A DNA stretch of 38,962 nt from Lacticaseibacillus songhuajiangensis (GCF_003946025.1 NZ_RHNR01000024.1:1-38962); one strand, 5' to 3'. Counted from the first letter of the stretch, positions 29,448 to 38,106 are shown. The notes: generated from the sequence alone by a model not told the origin. Translations and numbers: made by a program.

Positions 29448-30392
29448 TTAAAATGGTTCGCCGTCCGCAATCTTGCCCAACACACTCAGCGACGGAATGA
29501 AGAACAATTCGCCGCTAACTGGCGTGGAGAAGTCCAGGAGGCGGTCGGAATTGGTGAACATCCCCTCCAGCATCCGCTTGGTCACGGCCCAGTGGCGCGC
29601 GTAGCCGATGAAGTAGGTCCCGTTGAGGCCCTCGGCAGGATTGCTGAAAGGCACGTTCATGCGCACAATCTTGTGCTCAACGCCGCCCTCGTTGTCCTGC
29701 GACACCACGTTGTGGGCGTTTTCCGCCTTGTCCTCGTCTTCCAGCTCCACGTCCGTGAACTTCTTGCGCCCAATCGCGGCCTCTTGTTGCTCTGTCTTCA
29801 GTTTGTTCCACGCATCCATGTCGTGGTGGTACATCTGCGCGAAGGCGTAGGAGCCGTTGATGAAGCGCGAATCCTCGTCGCCAATTACGGCGTAGTCCGG
29901 CGTATCCAGCGCACTCGGGTTCTCAGTGCCGTCAACGAAACCAATGATGGCGCGGCCTTCAAAATACCGGAAGCCATGCGTCTCGTCGAGCACGGTGACC
30001 TGTGTTTTGATGCGGTCCATCACCTGGCTCATGAGTTCAAACGGCACTGCTGAGTTCTTGGCCCGAATGTGGAAGAACAAATCGGCAGGCGTTGCCGGCG
30101 CGGTGTATTTTGGCCCCACTACCGGCTGGAAATCCTCGAGCTCAGCTGGCCGCGGGCCGTCTGGGAAGAGGTAATCCCAGGCCCGCCGCGACAGCCCGAA
30201 TGCCACGGCCAGCCCCGCCTCCGGATAGCGCACGTTCAGCGATGATTCGAACGCTGGCAGGCGTTCGGCCAGATCCTGAATCATCGCCAAATCGGCCGCA
30301 TGGTCTTGCCGGTGCATATCCATGGTCGCAAAAATGATGTTGTCCCCCGCGTCCTTGTAGACAGCTTGAACGTCTTTCAAATCTATTGGCAT
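29448..30392 (-). CDS. Dyp-type (dye-decolorising) heme peroxidase
   Basis: A 314-residue DyP peroxidase. The family signature GFVDGTENP (GxxDG with catalytic Asp, about residue 150) is present, with the proximal His in GGVEHKIVRMNVPFS and the conserved Arg just after it (about 237-245). There is no Tat or Sec signal, so it is cytosolic. It uses hydrogen peroxide with a heme cofactor; physiological substrate unknown. RBS GAGGAGG. Has its own strong promoter and faces the aldehyde dehydrogenase terminator. Confidence 0.93.
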   Translation of the reverse strand: MPIDLKDVQAVYKDAGDNIIFATMDMHRQDHAADLAMIQDLAERLPAFESSLNVRYPEAGLAVAFGLSRRAWDYLFPDGPRPAELEDFQPVVGPKYTAPATPADLFFHIRAKNSAVPFELMSQVMDRIKTQVTVLDETHGFRYFEGRAIIGFVDGTENPSALDTPDYAVIGDEDSRFINGSYAFAQMYHHDMDAWNKLKTEQQEAAIGRKKFTDVELEDEDKAENAHNVVSQDNEGGVEHKIVRMNVPFSNPAEGLNGTYFIGYARHWAVTKRMLEGMFTNSDRLLDFSTPVSGELFFIPSLSVLGKIADGEPF

Positions 30393-30437
30393 AGTAGCTC
30401 CTCCTCGATGATAGCGATTTCAATCACGTCTGATTTC

Positions 30438-30466
30438 AGTATACCGAAACTCGCGGTGGGAGACAA
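30438..30466 (-). promoter_or_regulatory. Promoter of the DyP peroxidase gene
   Basis: On the minus strand: TTGTCT (30466-30461), a 17-nt spacer and TATACT (30443-30438). Confidence 0.75.
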
Positions 30467-30618
30467 AATCATTCAGCTCAACTGCAAATGAGTAGTAATT
30501 CAGTCATTCAAGATTGCACGCAGACTTGCATTCCGGTTAGCATCTTCTTAATTTTTAAAAAATCTTTTCAGTGTGTCTTAAATCAGCTTTTGTGGCACTT
30601 ACTGCAAAGAATCCACAT

Positions 30619-32826
30619 CTAAATAGCAAGCCGTCTTTGTTCTGATGCAATTATAGTATTGACTAGATTTTGCTCGCTTTTATCTTTTGCCAGCGCTGAA
30701 CTATCTGCCATTGCAGAATCTCTAGCAAACGCATCAAAAAGTTTACTTTTAGACTGCAGAAGATTCATCATCAATTCATCAACACTATTCTCAGTGAGCA
30801 GTCGAATTACTCTAACATTCTTAGTTTGACCCATTCTATATGCTCGTGAAATTGCTTGAGCCTCTGTTGAGGGTTTAAATTGTGGCTCGGCTAAGACTAC
30901 GATGCTTGCTGTTTGCAAATTCAGTCCATATCCTAGCGTATCAATTTGTGCAGGAAGCACAAACTTCTCTGTAGAATCAACAAATTCATCAATTCTGGCC
31001 TGTCTATCGATAGTTGAGATCGCACCAGTGATTGGGGGAATTGCTATATCTGGCATCGACTGATAAATTGTCGATAATACATTTTTGAAGAAAGAAAATA
31101 TCAAAACTTTCTCACCATTCTTCGATGCATCGCTGCAAAGCTCTTTAAGTCTAACAAGCTTCGGTATTTCATTAGCTTGTGGTCCTTCCCATGCAACTCT
31201 TCTCATAGCCATGAATCCTTGTTCTTCTACAGCCGTTTTATAAAGTGTCATCTGAGAATCAGAAAAATCAGACCATTCTTCCACTTGCGTCAGCGGTGGC
31301 AATTCATTCAATACCTCATTTCGATTTCTACGAAGATAAACAGGAGCAATCGCTTTTCTGAATACTAGACTATCGGCATGGTCTAGTCTCTTACTTCTTA
31401 AATAACGAGAAAAATTATCTGCTCTAGATTCTTTAGACAGTCCTTCCAGACCCAAAATCTTTAAAATTTTCGGATACAATGGAACAATAAGATTAATCAT
31501 GTCTTCGACATGATTTTCCAACGCAGTGCCCGTCATAAAAAGAGCATAAGGCGTTTTTTCGGCTAAAGAGGTAACAAAATCTGATCTTTTTCGGCCTGGA
31601 TTTTTAACCAAATGTGCTTCATCCGCTACTAAAAATTGCGTATGTGAAAATAGTATTTCCTTATCCAATCGCCAGACTGATTCATAATTACAGATTCCAA
31701 TACCGCCAGTTTGCGCCCACTCAACTAACTTCGCATCTCGAGTTTCCTTATTACCACGCAAATTAATAGTGTGCATTGATGTATGCTTTGCAACTTCCCG
31801 TTCCCAATTAATTATGATGCTGCTAGGACAAACCACAAGAAAGTGGGTATACCCTGCGTTGGCTCTGTCGGTTATTGCTGCCAGTGCCTGAACAGTTTTC
31901 CCTAATCCCATCTCATCACCGAGCAAAGCTTTATGTTGCGATAAAATATACTTTGCACCAAACTTTTGCCATCCACGTAAAACAGATTTAAAACCAGCAA
32001 TATTTATGGGAGTTGCATTTACATTATCGGCCAAAGTTTTCGGAATTAATTTTTTATCAAAGGGTTGAGTCTTTGTTCCTGGAAGATCGGCATGCTCCAT
32101 CTGCGCATAAAGAGTTGCGGCATTCACACTAAAGTATTCCTTTTCATCAACCACCCTAAATGTCGCAATTTCATCCAGTTGACTGATTATTGCGTTGGTT
32201 CGCTCAGACTCACTGATGATCCAACGTTTTAAATCGTCAACTTTTTGCTCTCGTAGCGATTTCTGACCACTACTGGTAAAAATTAACCAAAAACGTGAAT
32301 GCTTACGTGGGTCTATCCCCTGCTTAATTCGTAATTCATCAGCGTAAGAGTCTTTTTCGGCCTCCTTAACAGTTCTGGATATTTGTTCCACCTGACCATT
32401 CACACGCAAGTAATGTACGAGTCTCGCACTTTTCGTAGGATATGTGTCAAAATCTATGCGTAACTTCACTGATTGAATCATCGATTCGTATATTTTGTGT
32501 ACCCGCTTACGAATACGGATATATTCCTCATTAGCGATACCCGGAAGTGACGAATTGCTTGAAAGTCTTCCCTCTAAATCAAGTAGGTTTTTTATACCCC
32601 ATGATTGAAATTCCGATGAGATAATGTTCTCGCTTACTCCCTCCAGGGACTCAATTTTTTGCTTCTTAAGCAAACTGTCTCTTTCTGCGCCAAGTAACGT
32701 GTCAGCAGAAATAATTAACTGACGCTCCAAATCGTCAGCGGTATGCATCACAGAAACCGATTTTTCATGTACAGTATCGGCCTTCTTTAGTACATCATTA
32801 ACTTCCCTAATAGTTGAAAATGACAT
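30619..32826 (-). CDS. SNF2-type DEAD/DEAH-box helicase-like ATPase
   Basis: A 735-residue superfamily 2 ATPase. Residues 1-270 form a helical, charged N-terminal region I do not recognise. The SNF2 core follows: GDEMGLGKT (Walker A, Lys310), VADEAHLVKNPG (DEAH 402-405), MTGTALEN (motif III), then the helicase-C half with GYGLNLQTASIVVL and AISRAYRMGQTKNVRVIRLL (motif VI). SNF2 ATPases translocate on double-stranded DNA. Base use is unlike its neighbours: a sample 60-bp line (31321-31380) has 24 G+C, against 35 in a line of the hydrolase gene at 37441-37500, which suggests horizontal transfer. No methylase or nuclease lies next to it; a DNA repair or anti-phage role is possible. Confidence 0.88.
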   Translation of the reverse strand: MSFSTIREVNDVLKKADTVHEKSVSVMHTADDLERQLIISADTLLGAERDSLLKKQKIESLEGVSENIISSEFQSWGIKNLLDLEGRLSSNSSLPGIANEEYIRIRKRVHKIYESMIQSVKLRIDFDTYPTKSARLVHYLRVNGQVEQISRTVKEAEKDSYADELRIKQGIDPRKHSRFWLIFTSSGQKSLREQKVDDLKRWIISESERTNAIISQLDEIATFRVVDEKEYFSVNAATLYAQMEHADLPGTKTQPFDKKLIPKTLADNVNATPINIAGFKSVLRGWQKFGAKYILSQHKALLGDEMGLGKTVQALAAITDRANAGYTHFLVVCPSSIIINWEREVAKHTSMHTINLRGNKETRDAKLVEWAQTGGIGICNYESVWRLDKEILFSHTQFLVADEAHLVKNPGRKRSDFVTSLAEKTPYALFMTGTALENHVEDMINLIVPLYPKILKILGLEGLSKESRADNFSRYLRSKRLDHADSLVFRKAIAPVYLRRNRNEVLNELPPLTQVEEWSDFSDSQMTLYKTAVEEQGFMAMRRVAWEGPQANEIPKLVRLKELCSDASKNGEKVLIFSFFKNVLSTIYQSMPDIAIPPITGAISTIDRQARIDEFVDSTEKFVLPAQIDTLGYGLNLQTASIVVLAEPQFKPSTEAQAISRAYRMGQTKNVRVIRLLTENSVDELMMNLLQSKSKLFDAFARDSAMADSSALAKDKSEQNLVNTIIASEQRRLAI

Positions 32827-33008
32827 AGACTAACCCCCAATAATTACAATTTCACAGAAACGGATACGCACAAAAAAAGCATCTACTGTGAACGACTAGC
32901 ACTAACTAAAAACGCAAACATAGAATAGCGGTTGTTCCCAAGTAATTAACTTTCATAGGAATTTAAAGCCCACAATGACCGTTCACCACTTCAAAATCAA
33001 TTTGCGCA

Positions 33009-33488
33009 TCATTTGTGATACGGCCGCCCCGCGTTAATCATGAATGCACGGTAAATCTGCTCAATCAGTACCAAGCGCATCAGTTGGTGCGGCAAGGTCA
33101 GCTTCCCGAAACTGAGCGTGTCGTTCGCCCGCTTCATCACGGCCGGCGACAATCCCAGTGAGCCCCCAATGACGAAGGTGATGTCGGGGTGCCCATACGT
33201 CCCGAGATCCGCAATCTCCTTGGCGAAGACTTCGCTGGCGCGTTGCTTCCCCTCAATCGCCAGGGCAATCACGTGCTCGCGGTCCTTAATCTTGCCAAGA
33301 ATGCGTTCACCCTCCTTCTCCTTAACTTCCATCATCTCGGATTCAGAAAGGGACTCTGGTGCCTTTTCGTCGGCAACCTCGACGATTTCGACCTTGGCAA
33401 AAGCCCCCAGGCGCTTCTTATATTCTGCAATGCCGGCCTTGAAGTACTTTTCCTTCAATTTACCGACACCAATGATCTTAATGTTCAC
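33009..33488 (-). CDS. rlmH: 23S rRNA (pseudouridine-1915-N3) methyltransferase RlmH
   Basis: SPOUT-class methyltransferase that uses S-adenosylmethionine to methylate pseudouridine 1915 of 23S rRNA. Motifs: [11 protein letters not shown] at the N-terminus, [17 protein letters not shown], the knot loop [11 protein letters not shown] (about 102-112) and the C-terminal [26 protein letters not shown]. About 159 residues, full length. The start is set at the GTG at 33488 because GAGG lies 8-9 nt before it; the ATG at 33494 is too close to that RBS and very near the predicted transcription start. In bacilli rlmH is near oriC and its 3' end is a known integration hotspot (SCC elements in staphylococci). 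Confidence 0.96.
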   Translation of the reverse strand: MNIKIIGVGKLKEKYFKAGIAEYKKRLGAFAKVEIVEVADEKAPESLSESEMMEVKEKEGERILGKIKDREHVIALAIEGKQRASEVFAKEIADLGTYGHPDITFVIGGSLGLSPAVMKRANDTLSFGKLTLPHQLMRLVLIEQIYRAFMINAGRPYHK

Positions 33489-33507
33489 GTTCATTCACCT
33501 CGCACCC

Positions 33508-33536
33508 ATTATATCAGAGCCAGTTTTACGCGTGAA
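33508..33536 (-). promoter_or_regulatory. Promoter of rlmH
   Basis: On the minus strand: TTCACG, a 17-nt spacer and a perfect TATAAT (33513-33508). The leader would be very short (about 13 nt to the GTG). Confidence 0.7.
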
Positions 33537-33613
33537 AACAAGGTAGTTGCATTTCGTAACTATCGCAATTAATGAAATCGCTTTTTAGCCGTTTTCTCAA
33601 TTCAAAAGGCATC

Positions 33614-33649
33614 AAAAAAGCCGTCCTGTCAGCGTTCTGACAAGACGAC
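33614..33649 (-). terminator. Terminator of the resolvase-like gene
   Basis: On the minus strand: stem GTCGTCTTGTCAG / CTGACAGGACGGC with a short loop, then TTTTTT. It begins only 6 nt after the stop codon. Confidence 0.85.
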
Positions 33650-33654
33650 CTCAC

Positions 33655-34284
33655 TTATGCTCTTTTGCGAATGGAGAAACTGCTCACCAGGTCGCCGTTC
33701 TCCTGTGCGTACTCTTTAATCCGGTAGATTTGCTTGCGGTTGATACCGACCGTCCGCGCAATTTGTGTGACCGGTAGGCTCTCCGTGAGCATGCGCAGAA
33801 CATCGTGGTAGATGCCACGCTTGACCGGATTGGGAGAATCCGGAGCGTATTCGCGCTTGCGACCGCGCTCGCCGTGGTGTTCGCTCGTCAGGCCGAAACC
33901 CGCGTGCGGGTGGGAATCCCGCAGGCTTGCGAACTCTGTGACATCCCGCAACAAGCAAGTCAACTGCCAGCGTTCACTGGCATCGTGCACCGATGCAAAA
34001 CTTGGCAGGTTGAGGATGTTCAGCGAGGCGCTGCGACTGCACACCGCGTTCAAAGCGGCGCTCACATCGACGTTATCATCACCTAGCTCCAGGAGGCTCA
34101 TAATGACGATCTCGTCCCCCGTATGGACGTACGCGAGCATCTCCTTGAACTCTGGACGTTCAAGTGCGGGCGTATCGACCGAATCAGCGAATATTTTGCG
34201 TGCACCAGCTGCACGCAAATCCGCAAAATCATCATCCGTGTACTTCTGATTAGATTTATTCCAACTGTACCCAATTATGATGAT
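33655..34284 (-). CDS. Degenerate serine-resolvase-like protein with non-canonical start
   Basis: From 34218 (a TTG) onward: RAAGARKIFADSVD, RPEFKEMLAYVHTGDEIVIMSLLELGDD and a C-terminal Hin-like helix-turn-helix LPVTQIARTVGINRKQIYRIKEYA. These match serine recombinases, but the catalytic arginine motif (usually LDRLGR) reads LLELGDD. The frame is open further upstream and adds IIIIGYSWNKSNQKYTDDDFADL, the expected resolvase N-terminus, in which the catalytic Ser of YARVS is replaced by Lys/Asn. That extension starts with ATC at 34284, 7 nt after a strong AGGAGG, and no ATG/GTG/TTG is in frame there. Likely DNA-binding, not recombining. Confidence 0.7.
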   Translation of the reverse strand: MIIIGYSWNKSNQKYTDDDFADLRAAGARKIFADSVDTPALERPEFKEMLAYVHTGDEIVIMSLLELGDDNVDVSAALNAVCSRSASLNILNLPSFASVHDASERWQLTCLLRDVTEFASLRDSHPHAGFGLTSEHHGERGRKREYAPDSPNPVKRGIYHDVLRMLTESLPVTQIARTVGINRKQIYRIKEYAQENGDLVSSFSIRKRA

Positions 34285-34684
34285 TGTTCGCCTCCTTTCA
34301 AGATGGCTATTAATATTCCATTAGTGTCTTTATCATAATTGTCACATTGAATTCTGTCAATACTTTTAGAAAAGTCTTTTATGCCACAGGTCGACTACCG
34401 TTGCCGCAACGGCGGGTGTGGAACCTTTTGTCCCGTTTATGCTACGCAAAATTTTCCGAAAAATTTGTCATTTACTGGCAGACGGGTGTTGCCTTATCAC
34501 TTACTTTTCATTTTAATGCGAACATTATTGTAAGGGTACACCTTAATGATTCGTTATTAAGCTTTAGTCTTTTTTTACTTTAGACCCCTTTTTTAATCGC
34601 TGTAAGTATTTTTCCAAAAATGAGTTGTTTCCATATGTAATTAAGTGCAAAATTATGGTGTTGAGCCCTCGAAAGGATGGTCCC
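34285..34684. other. 400-bp divergent intergenic region
   Basis: AT-rich. It contains the resolvase-like promoter (34332-34360) and a nested inverted repeat (34384-34423: CCACA...TGTGG enclosing CCGTTG-CCG-CAACGG). I recognise no riboswitch or small gene. No clear promoter for the permease genes was identified. Confidence 0.55.
34332..34360 (-). promoter_or_regulatory. Strong promoter of the resolvase-like gene
   Basis: On the minus strand: perfect TTGACA (34360-34355), a 17-nt spacer and TATGAT (34337-34332), followed 36 nt later by AAAGGAGG. Confidence 0.82.
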
Positions 34685-35794
34685 ATGACAGCAGTCAAAA
34701 CCATCGTCAAAGACCGCGTCTTCCAGATTACGGCGATTATCGCCATCATTAGCTGCTTTGCAGCAAGGCCGCGGCTCGCTGACATTAACTTCACTACCCT
34801 GTGGTCACTTCTTGCGATGATGACCACCATCCAAATATTTGAACATCTACACGTACTCGACTGGCTTGCTTACCACATGACCAGCAGAGCGCATAATGCG
34901 CGTCAGCTCACTGTTTTGTTTGTGATGTTGTCGTTTTTTTCTGCCATGTTTCTTACCAATGACATGGCGGTTTTGACATTCATTCCGCTGTACCTGCGCA
35001 TTGCTAAAAAACTCGATCTGCCGGAAATCATCCCCGTCACGGCCATCACCATTGCGGCCAATCAGGGGAGCGCGATGACGCCCTTCGGGAACGCCCACAA
35101 CATTTTCCTGATGGCCAAGTTCCACATCCCACTGCAAGACTTCATGTTGTGGGTTGGTCCGATGCTGGTGGTGGCGGTGCTTTTTCTTGCTGTGCTCGTC
35201 ATGCTCGTGCCCAAGCAAGAAGTGCCACGTGTGCCCGTTAAGGATATTCGCATCATGGCCCGGCCAACCGCCATTACCTGTGTGGTTGCGCTGATCGTGT
35301 TTGCGTCCATCTTCGACATTGTGCCCGCTTGGGTGGCAGCCGTTGTGGCCATCGTCTTTGCAGTGCTGCTGGACTGGCACATCATGGGCAAGGTGGACTA
35401 CGCCATTGTCCTGACTTTCACCGGTTTCTTCATTATCATCAGCAATATTAACCAGATTCCGTTCATTTCCCAGGTGCTGGGCGACATCGTCAACACGCCA
35501 GTATCTGTGTACCTGACTAGCATCATCTGCTCCCAGTTTATTTCCAACGTTCCGACCACCGTGCTCGTGGCCAACTTCACCAAGCACATTCCGGCGTTGT
35601 TCTACGGAACAAACATCGGCGGACTTGGCACGCTGGTTGCTAGTATGTGTAACCTCGTGGCGTTCAAGCAGTACACCATTTACAGTAAGAAATCACACGG
35701 CCGATTCCTTTTGCACTTCACCTTGATTAACTTCGTGGCCTTGGCAATTATCGGAACCGTTGGCCTGTTTGCAGTTTTAATGTTTGAGAATTAA
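34685..35794 (+). CDS. SLC13/ArsB-NhaD superfamily ion permease, paralogue 1
   Basis: A 369-residue inner-membrane permease with about ten hydrophobic helices, of the ion transporter superfamily (citrate, arsenite, Na+/H+ carriers). Family-type motifs: MFLTNDMAVLTFIPLYLRIA (about residues 88-107), TPFGNAHNIFLMAKF re-entrant-loop motif near 139, and SNVPTTVLVANF in the second half, giving the usual two-repeat organisation. The start at 34685 is set by alignment with paralogue 2 and GGATGG upstream. The GNPHN motif of its partner is GNAHN here. 8 bp separate the two genes. Substrate unknown, probably an anion. Confidence 0.85.
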   Translation: MTAVKTIVKDRVFQITAIIAIISCFAARPRLADINFTTLWSLLAMMTTIQIFEHLHVLDWLAYHMTSRAHNARQLTVLFVMLSFFSAMFLTNDMAVLTFIPLYLRIAKKLDLPEIIPVTAITIAANQGSAMTPFGNAHNIFLMAKFHIPLQDFMLWVGPMLVVAVLFLAVLVMLVPKQEVPRVPVKDIRIMARPTAITCVVALIVFASIFDIVPAWVAAVVAIVFAVLLDWHIMGKVDYAIVLTFTGFFIIISNINQIPFISQVLGDIVNTPVSVYLTSIICSQFISNVPTTVLVANFTKHIPALFYGTNIGGLGTLVASMCNLVAFKQYTIYSKKSHGRFLLHFTLINFVALAIIGTVGLFAVLMFEN

Positions 35795-35802
35795 GGGAGC
35801 TT

Positions 35803-36915
35803 ATGCTAACAGCTGTTAAATCAATCGTCAAAGACCGGGTCTTTCAGATAGCGGCAATCGTTGCTATCCTGAGTCTCTTTCTGGCTCGCCCACGCGTCGC
35901 TGACATTAACTTCACAACCTTGTGGTCACTCCTCGGGATGATGACCATAATCCAAGTTTTCGAATATTTGCACGTGCTCGACTTTTTGGCCTACCGACTT
36001 ACTGCCGGTGCCCACAGCGCACGCCAGCTCACATGGTTCTTCGTGCTTTTGTCCTTCGTCGCAGCCATGTTCCTGACCAACGACATGGCCGTTTTGACCT
36101 TCATGCCGCTGTACCTGCGTGTTGCCAAGAAGATGGACCTGCCGCAGATTCTGCCCGGAACCGCGATTGCCATTGCGGCCAACCTGGGGAGTTTCATGAC
36201 GCCTTTTGGGAACCCGCACAACATTTTCCTGATGAGCAAGTTCCACATCTCCTTGCTCAACTTCGGTAAGTGGGTGCTGCCCCTATTTATCATCGGGGTA
36301 CTCTTCCTCGGCGTGCTGACACTCTTCGTTAAGCCCAAAGCCGTGCCGGTCGTGCCCGTTCAGGACCTGCGCATCAACCCGCGGCTGGTGACCATCACCT
36401 GCCTCGTGGCCGTGCTGGTGTTCCTGTCCGTCTTCGGCGTCCTGCCCCCATGGCTGGCCGCCGTCATCGTGGTGATCTACGCGGTGGCCTTGGATCGCAA
36501 AATTCTGATTCACGTCGACTACGGCATCATCTTCACCTTCTTGTGCTTCTTCATCATCGTTAGTGACATCCAGCAGGTGCCATTCGTGGTGAAGATGCTC
36601 AGCGGTCTGGAACGTAACCCTGTCTCTGTCTACTTCACCAGTATCGTGGCGTCACAGGTTATGTCCAACGTGCCCGCAACTGTCCTGGTTGCTCAGTTCT
36701 CCCACCACGTCGCTGCCATGTTCTACGGTACCAACGTCGGTGGCCTGGGCACCATGATTGCCAGCTTGTGCAACCTGCTGGCGTTCAAGCAATTCAACAT
36801 TTATGCCAGCAAGGATGCCAAGAAGAAGTTCTTCCTGCCGTTCACGGTAATTAACTTCATCGCCTTGTTCGTTATCGGTGGTGTCTGCCTGCTCGCGGTG
36901 ATTTACTACAGCTAA
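35803..36915 (+). CDS. SLC13/ArsB-NhaD superfamily ion permease, paralogue 2
   Basis: A 370-residue permease, full-length paralogue of the preceding gene: both begin TAVK-IVKDRVFQI and share ARPR-ADINFTTLWSLL, NDMAVLTF-PLYLR-AKK, G-TPFGN-HNIFLM-KFHI and SN-P-TVLVA-F. The pairwise changes cluster in the hydrophobic lining, so the pair may have different substrates or form a heterodimer. Start after GGGAG with 8 bp to the previous stop; the genes are co-transcribed. A terminator follows at 36928. Confidence 0.87.
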   Translation: MLTAVKSIVKDRVFQIAAIVAILSLFLARPRVADINFTTLWSLLGMMTIIQVFEYLHVLDFLAYRLTAGAHSARQLTWFFVLLSFVAAMFLTNDMAVLTFMPLYLRVAKKMDLPQILPGTAIAIAANLGSFMTPFGNPHNIFLMSKFHISLLNFGKWVLPLFIIGVLFLGVLTLFVKPKAVPVVPVQDLRINPRLVTITCLVAVLVFLSVFGVLPPWLAAVIVVIYAVALDRKILIHVDYGIIFTFLCFFIIVSDIQQVPFVVKMLSGLERNPVSVYFTSIVASQVMSNVPATVLVAQFSHHVAAMFYGTNVGGLGTMIASLCNLLAFKQFNIYASKDAKKKFFLPFTVINFIALFVIGGVCLLAVIYYS

Positions 36916-36927
36916 CTTAAACATGAC

Positions 36928-36958
36928 AAAAGGTTCCGGCATCCGCCGGAACCTTTTT
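36928..36958 (+). terminator. Terminator of the permease pair
   Basis: Stem AAAAGGTTCCGGC / GCCGGAACCTTTTT with a 4-nt loop. Confidence 0.92.
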
Positions 36959-37015
36959 ATATCCGCTATCCCGATTTTGTGATGTGCTACACTAGTGGCG
37001 AAAGGACGTGAGTAC

Positions 37016-38062
37016 ATGGCGACAGTCTTCGATTATCTGGATCAATACGGCGCGCAAAACTTCACCACAACGCCGCTAACCGTTGTGGACGCGGCAATTC
37101 TAGCGCAACTGGCTTACTGCGACTTCAGCGGTCGACCAAGTGGCCGCTTGCGAGACATTAATGCGAATCAGGCTGCCCAAATGGTCGCCGGCACCTGGCA
37201 GGAAGACGCCAACCAGCGGCTGCTCACCACCCTCGCTGCCAGTGCGCGCTACCGCGACGTGGCGTGGCTGCAACCCGTCACCCGTAGCGATGCCGAGCGT
37301 CAGCAAGAATTCTCCGCCGTGACCTGGCGCCTAGCGCCCGATTGCTACTACCTGAGTTTTCGCGGCACGCGCGCCAGTTTTGTCGACTGGAAGGAAGACT
37401 TCAACATGACCTTCCTGGATGCCATTCCGTCCCAGCAAGCAGCGCTCACTTACCTGCAGCACATTGCGACGCAGTATCCGGGACACTACTACCTGGGTGG
37501 TCATTCCAAGGGCGGCAACCTCGCAACTTTTGCCTTCGCGCACGCTGGCAAACTGGCTAGCAAGATCCGCATGGTCTACAACCTCGACGGGCCCGGCTTG
37601 CAAAATCCCTTGCCACTGAGCAACAAAGTGCTGAAACTCGTGCCGCAGTCCTCCCTCATTGGTATGATTTTGGACCCAAGCCAGGATTTTGCGGTCGTCC
37701 ACAGCACGGCCATTGGCTTTCGCCAACATGATCTGTTCACTTGGGAAGTTAACGACCACAACTTCGTTTACTTGCCAGCTACTGATAGGGGCTCCCAGTA
37801 CGCGCAGAAACTCCTTGCCGACTGGGTTGCCGGTTTGGATGATACCACCAAGCAGCAAGCGCTGGATGCCGCCTACAACGTCATTGCCAGCACCCAGGGC
37901 ACCAACTTCGCGGACCTTGGTAAGGAACCTGTCCAGAACGCCAAAGCGCTACTGTCGGGACTGCACGCCGCTGATGACGGTGACCGCGCAGCCTGGCGGG
38001 CAGTCGCCATTGGCCTGGCACGCGCGTTGCGGGCGAACCCGCCGAAGCCATGGCAAAAATAA
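37016..38062 (+). CDS. DUF2974 (Mbeg1-like) alpha/beta hydrolase
   Basis: A 348-residue cytosolic lipase-like protein of the Mbeg1/DUF2974 family, common in Firmicutes. N-terminal VFDYLDQYG and TVVDAAILAQLAYCDFSG are family hallmarks; YYLSFRGTRASFVDWKEDFNMTF precedes the nucleophile elbow YLGGHSKGGNLATFAF (Ser about 161), and VYNLDGPGL follows. The catalytic His is likely in DHNFVY. Start 37016 has AAAGGACG 7-8 nt upstream; the earlier ATG at 36995 overlaps the promoter region. Substrate unknown. Confidence 0.88.
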   Translation: MATVFDYLDQYGAQNFTTTPLTVVDAAILAQLAYCDFSGRPSGRLRDINANQAAQMVAGTWQEDANQRLLTTLAASARYRDVAWLQPVTRSDAERQQEFSAVTWRLAPDCYYLSFRGTRASFVDWKEDFNMTFLDAIPSQQAALTYLQHIATQYPGHYYLGGHSKGGNLATFAFAHAGKLASKIRMVYNLDGPGLQNPLPLSNKVLKLVPQSSLIGMILDPSQDFAVVHSTAIGFRQHDLFTWEVNDHNFVYLPATDRGSQYAQKLLADWVAGLDDTTKQQALDAAYNVIASTQGTNFADLGKEPVQNAKALLSGLHAADDGDRAAWRAVAIGLARALRANPPKPWQK

Positions 38063-38100
38063 CCCGTAATCAATCTTGTGCAGATTGATTACGGGTTTTT
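38061..38100. terminator. Bidirectional terminator between hydrolase and XRE genes
   Basis: Perfect 15-bp stem AACCCGTAATCAATC / GATTGATTACGGGTT, loop of 7 nt, tail TTT and A-rich opposite side. Confidence 0.88.
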
Positions 38101-38106
38101 AGTTGC

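Noticed and set aside
33009..33040. SCC-like attachment site at the 3' end of rlmH
   Set aside because: No direct repeat of the rlmH end was found around 30393-30620 or elsewhere, and no Ccr-type or other integrase lies next to the helicase.
34371..34432. Known riboswitch (for example fluoride or other anion class) upstream of the permeases
   Set aside because: No consensus core of a riboswitch class I know could be matched; only a plain nested inverted repeat is visible.
34847..35587. Long open frame antisense to permease 1
   Set aside because: His/Asn/Gly-rich translation with no family resemblance, produced by the codon pattern of the permease gene; the same happens opposite permease 2.
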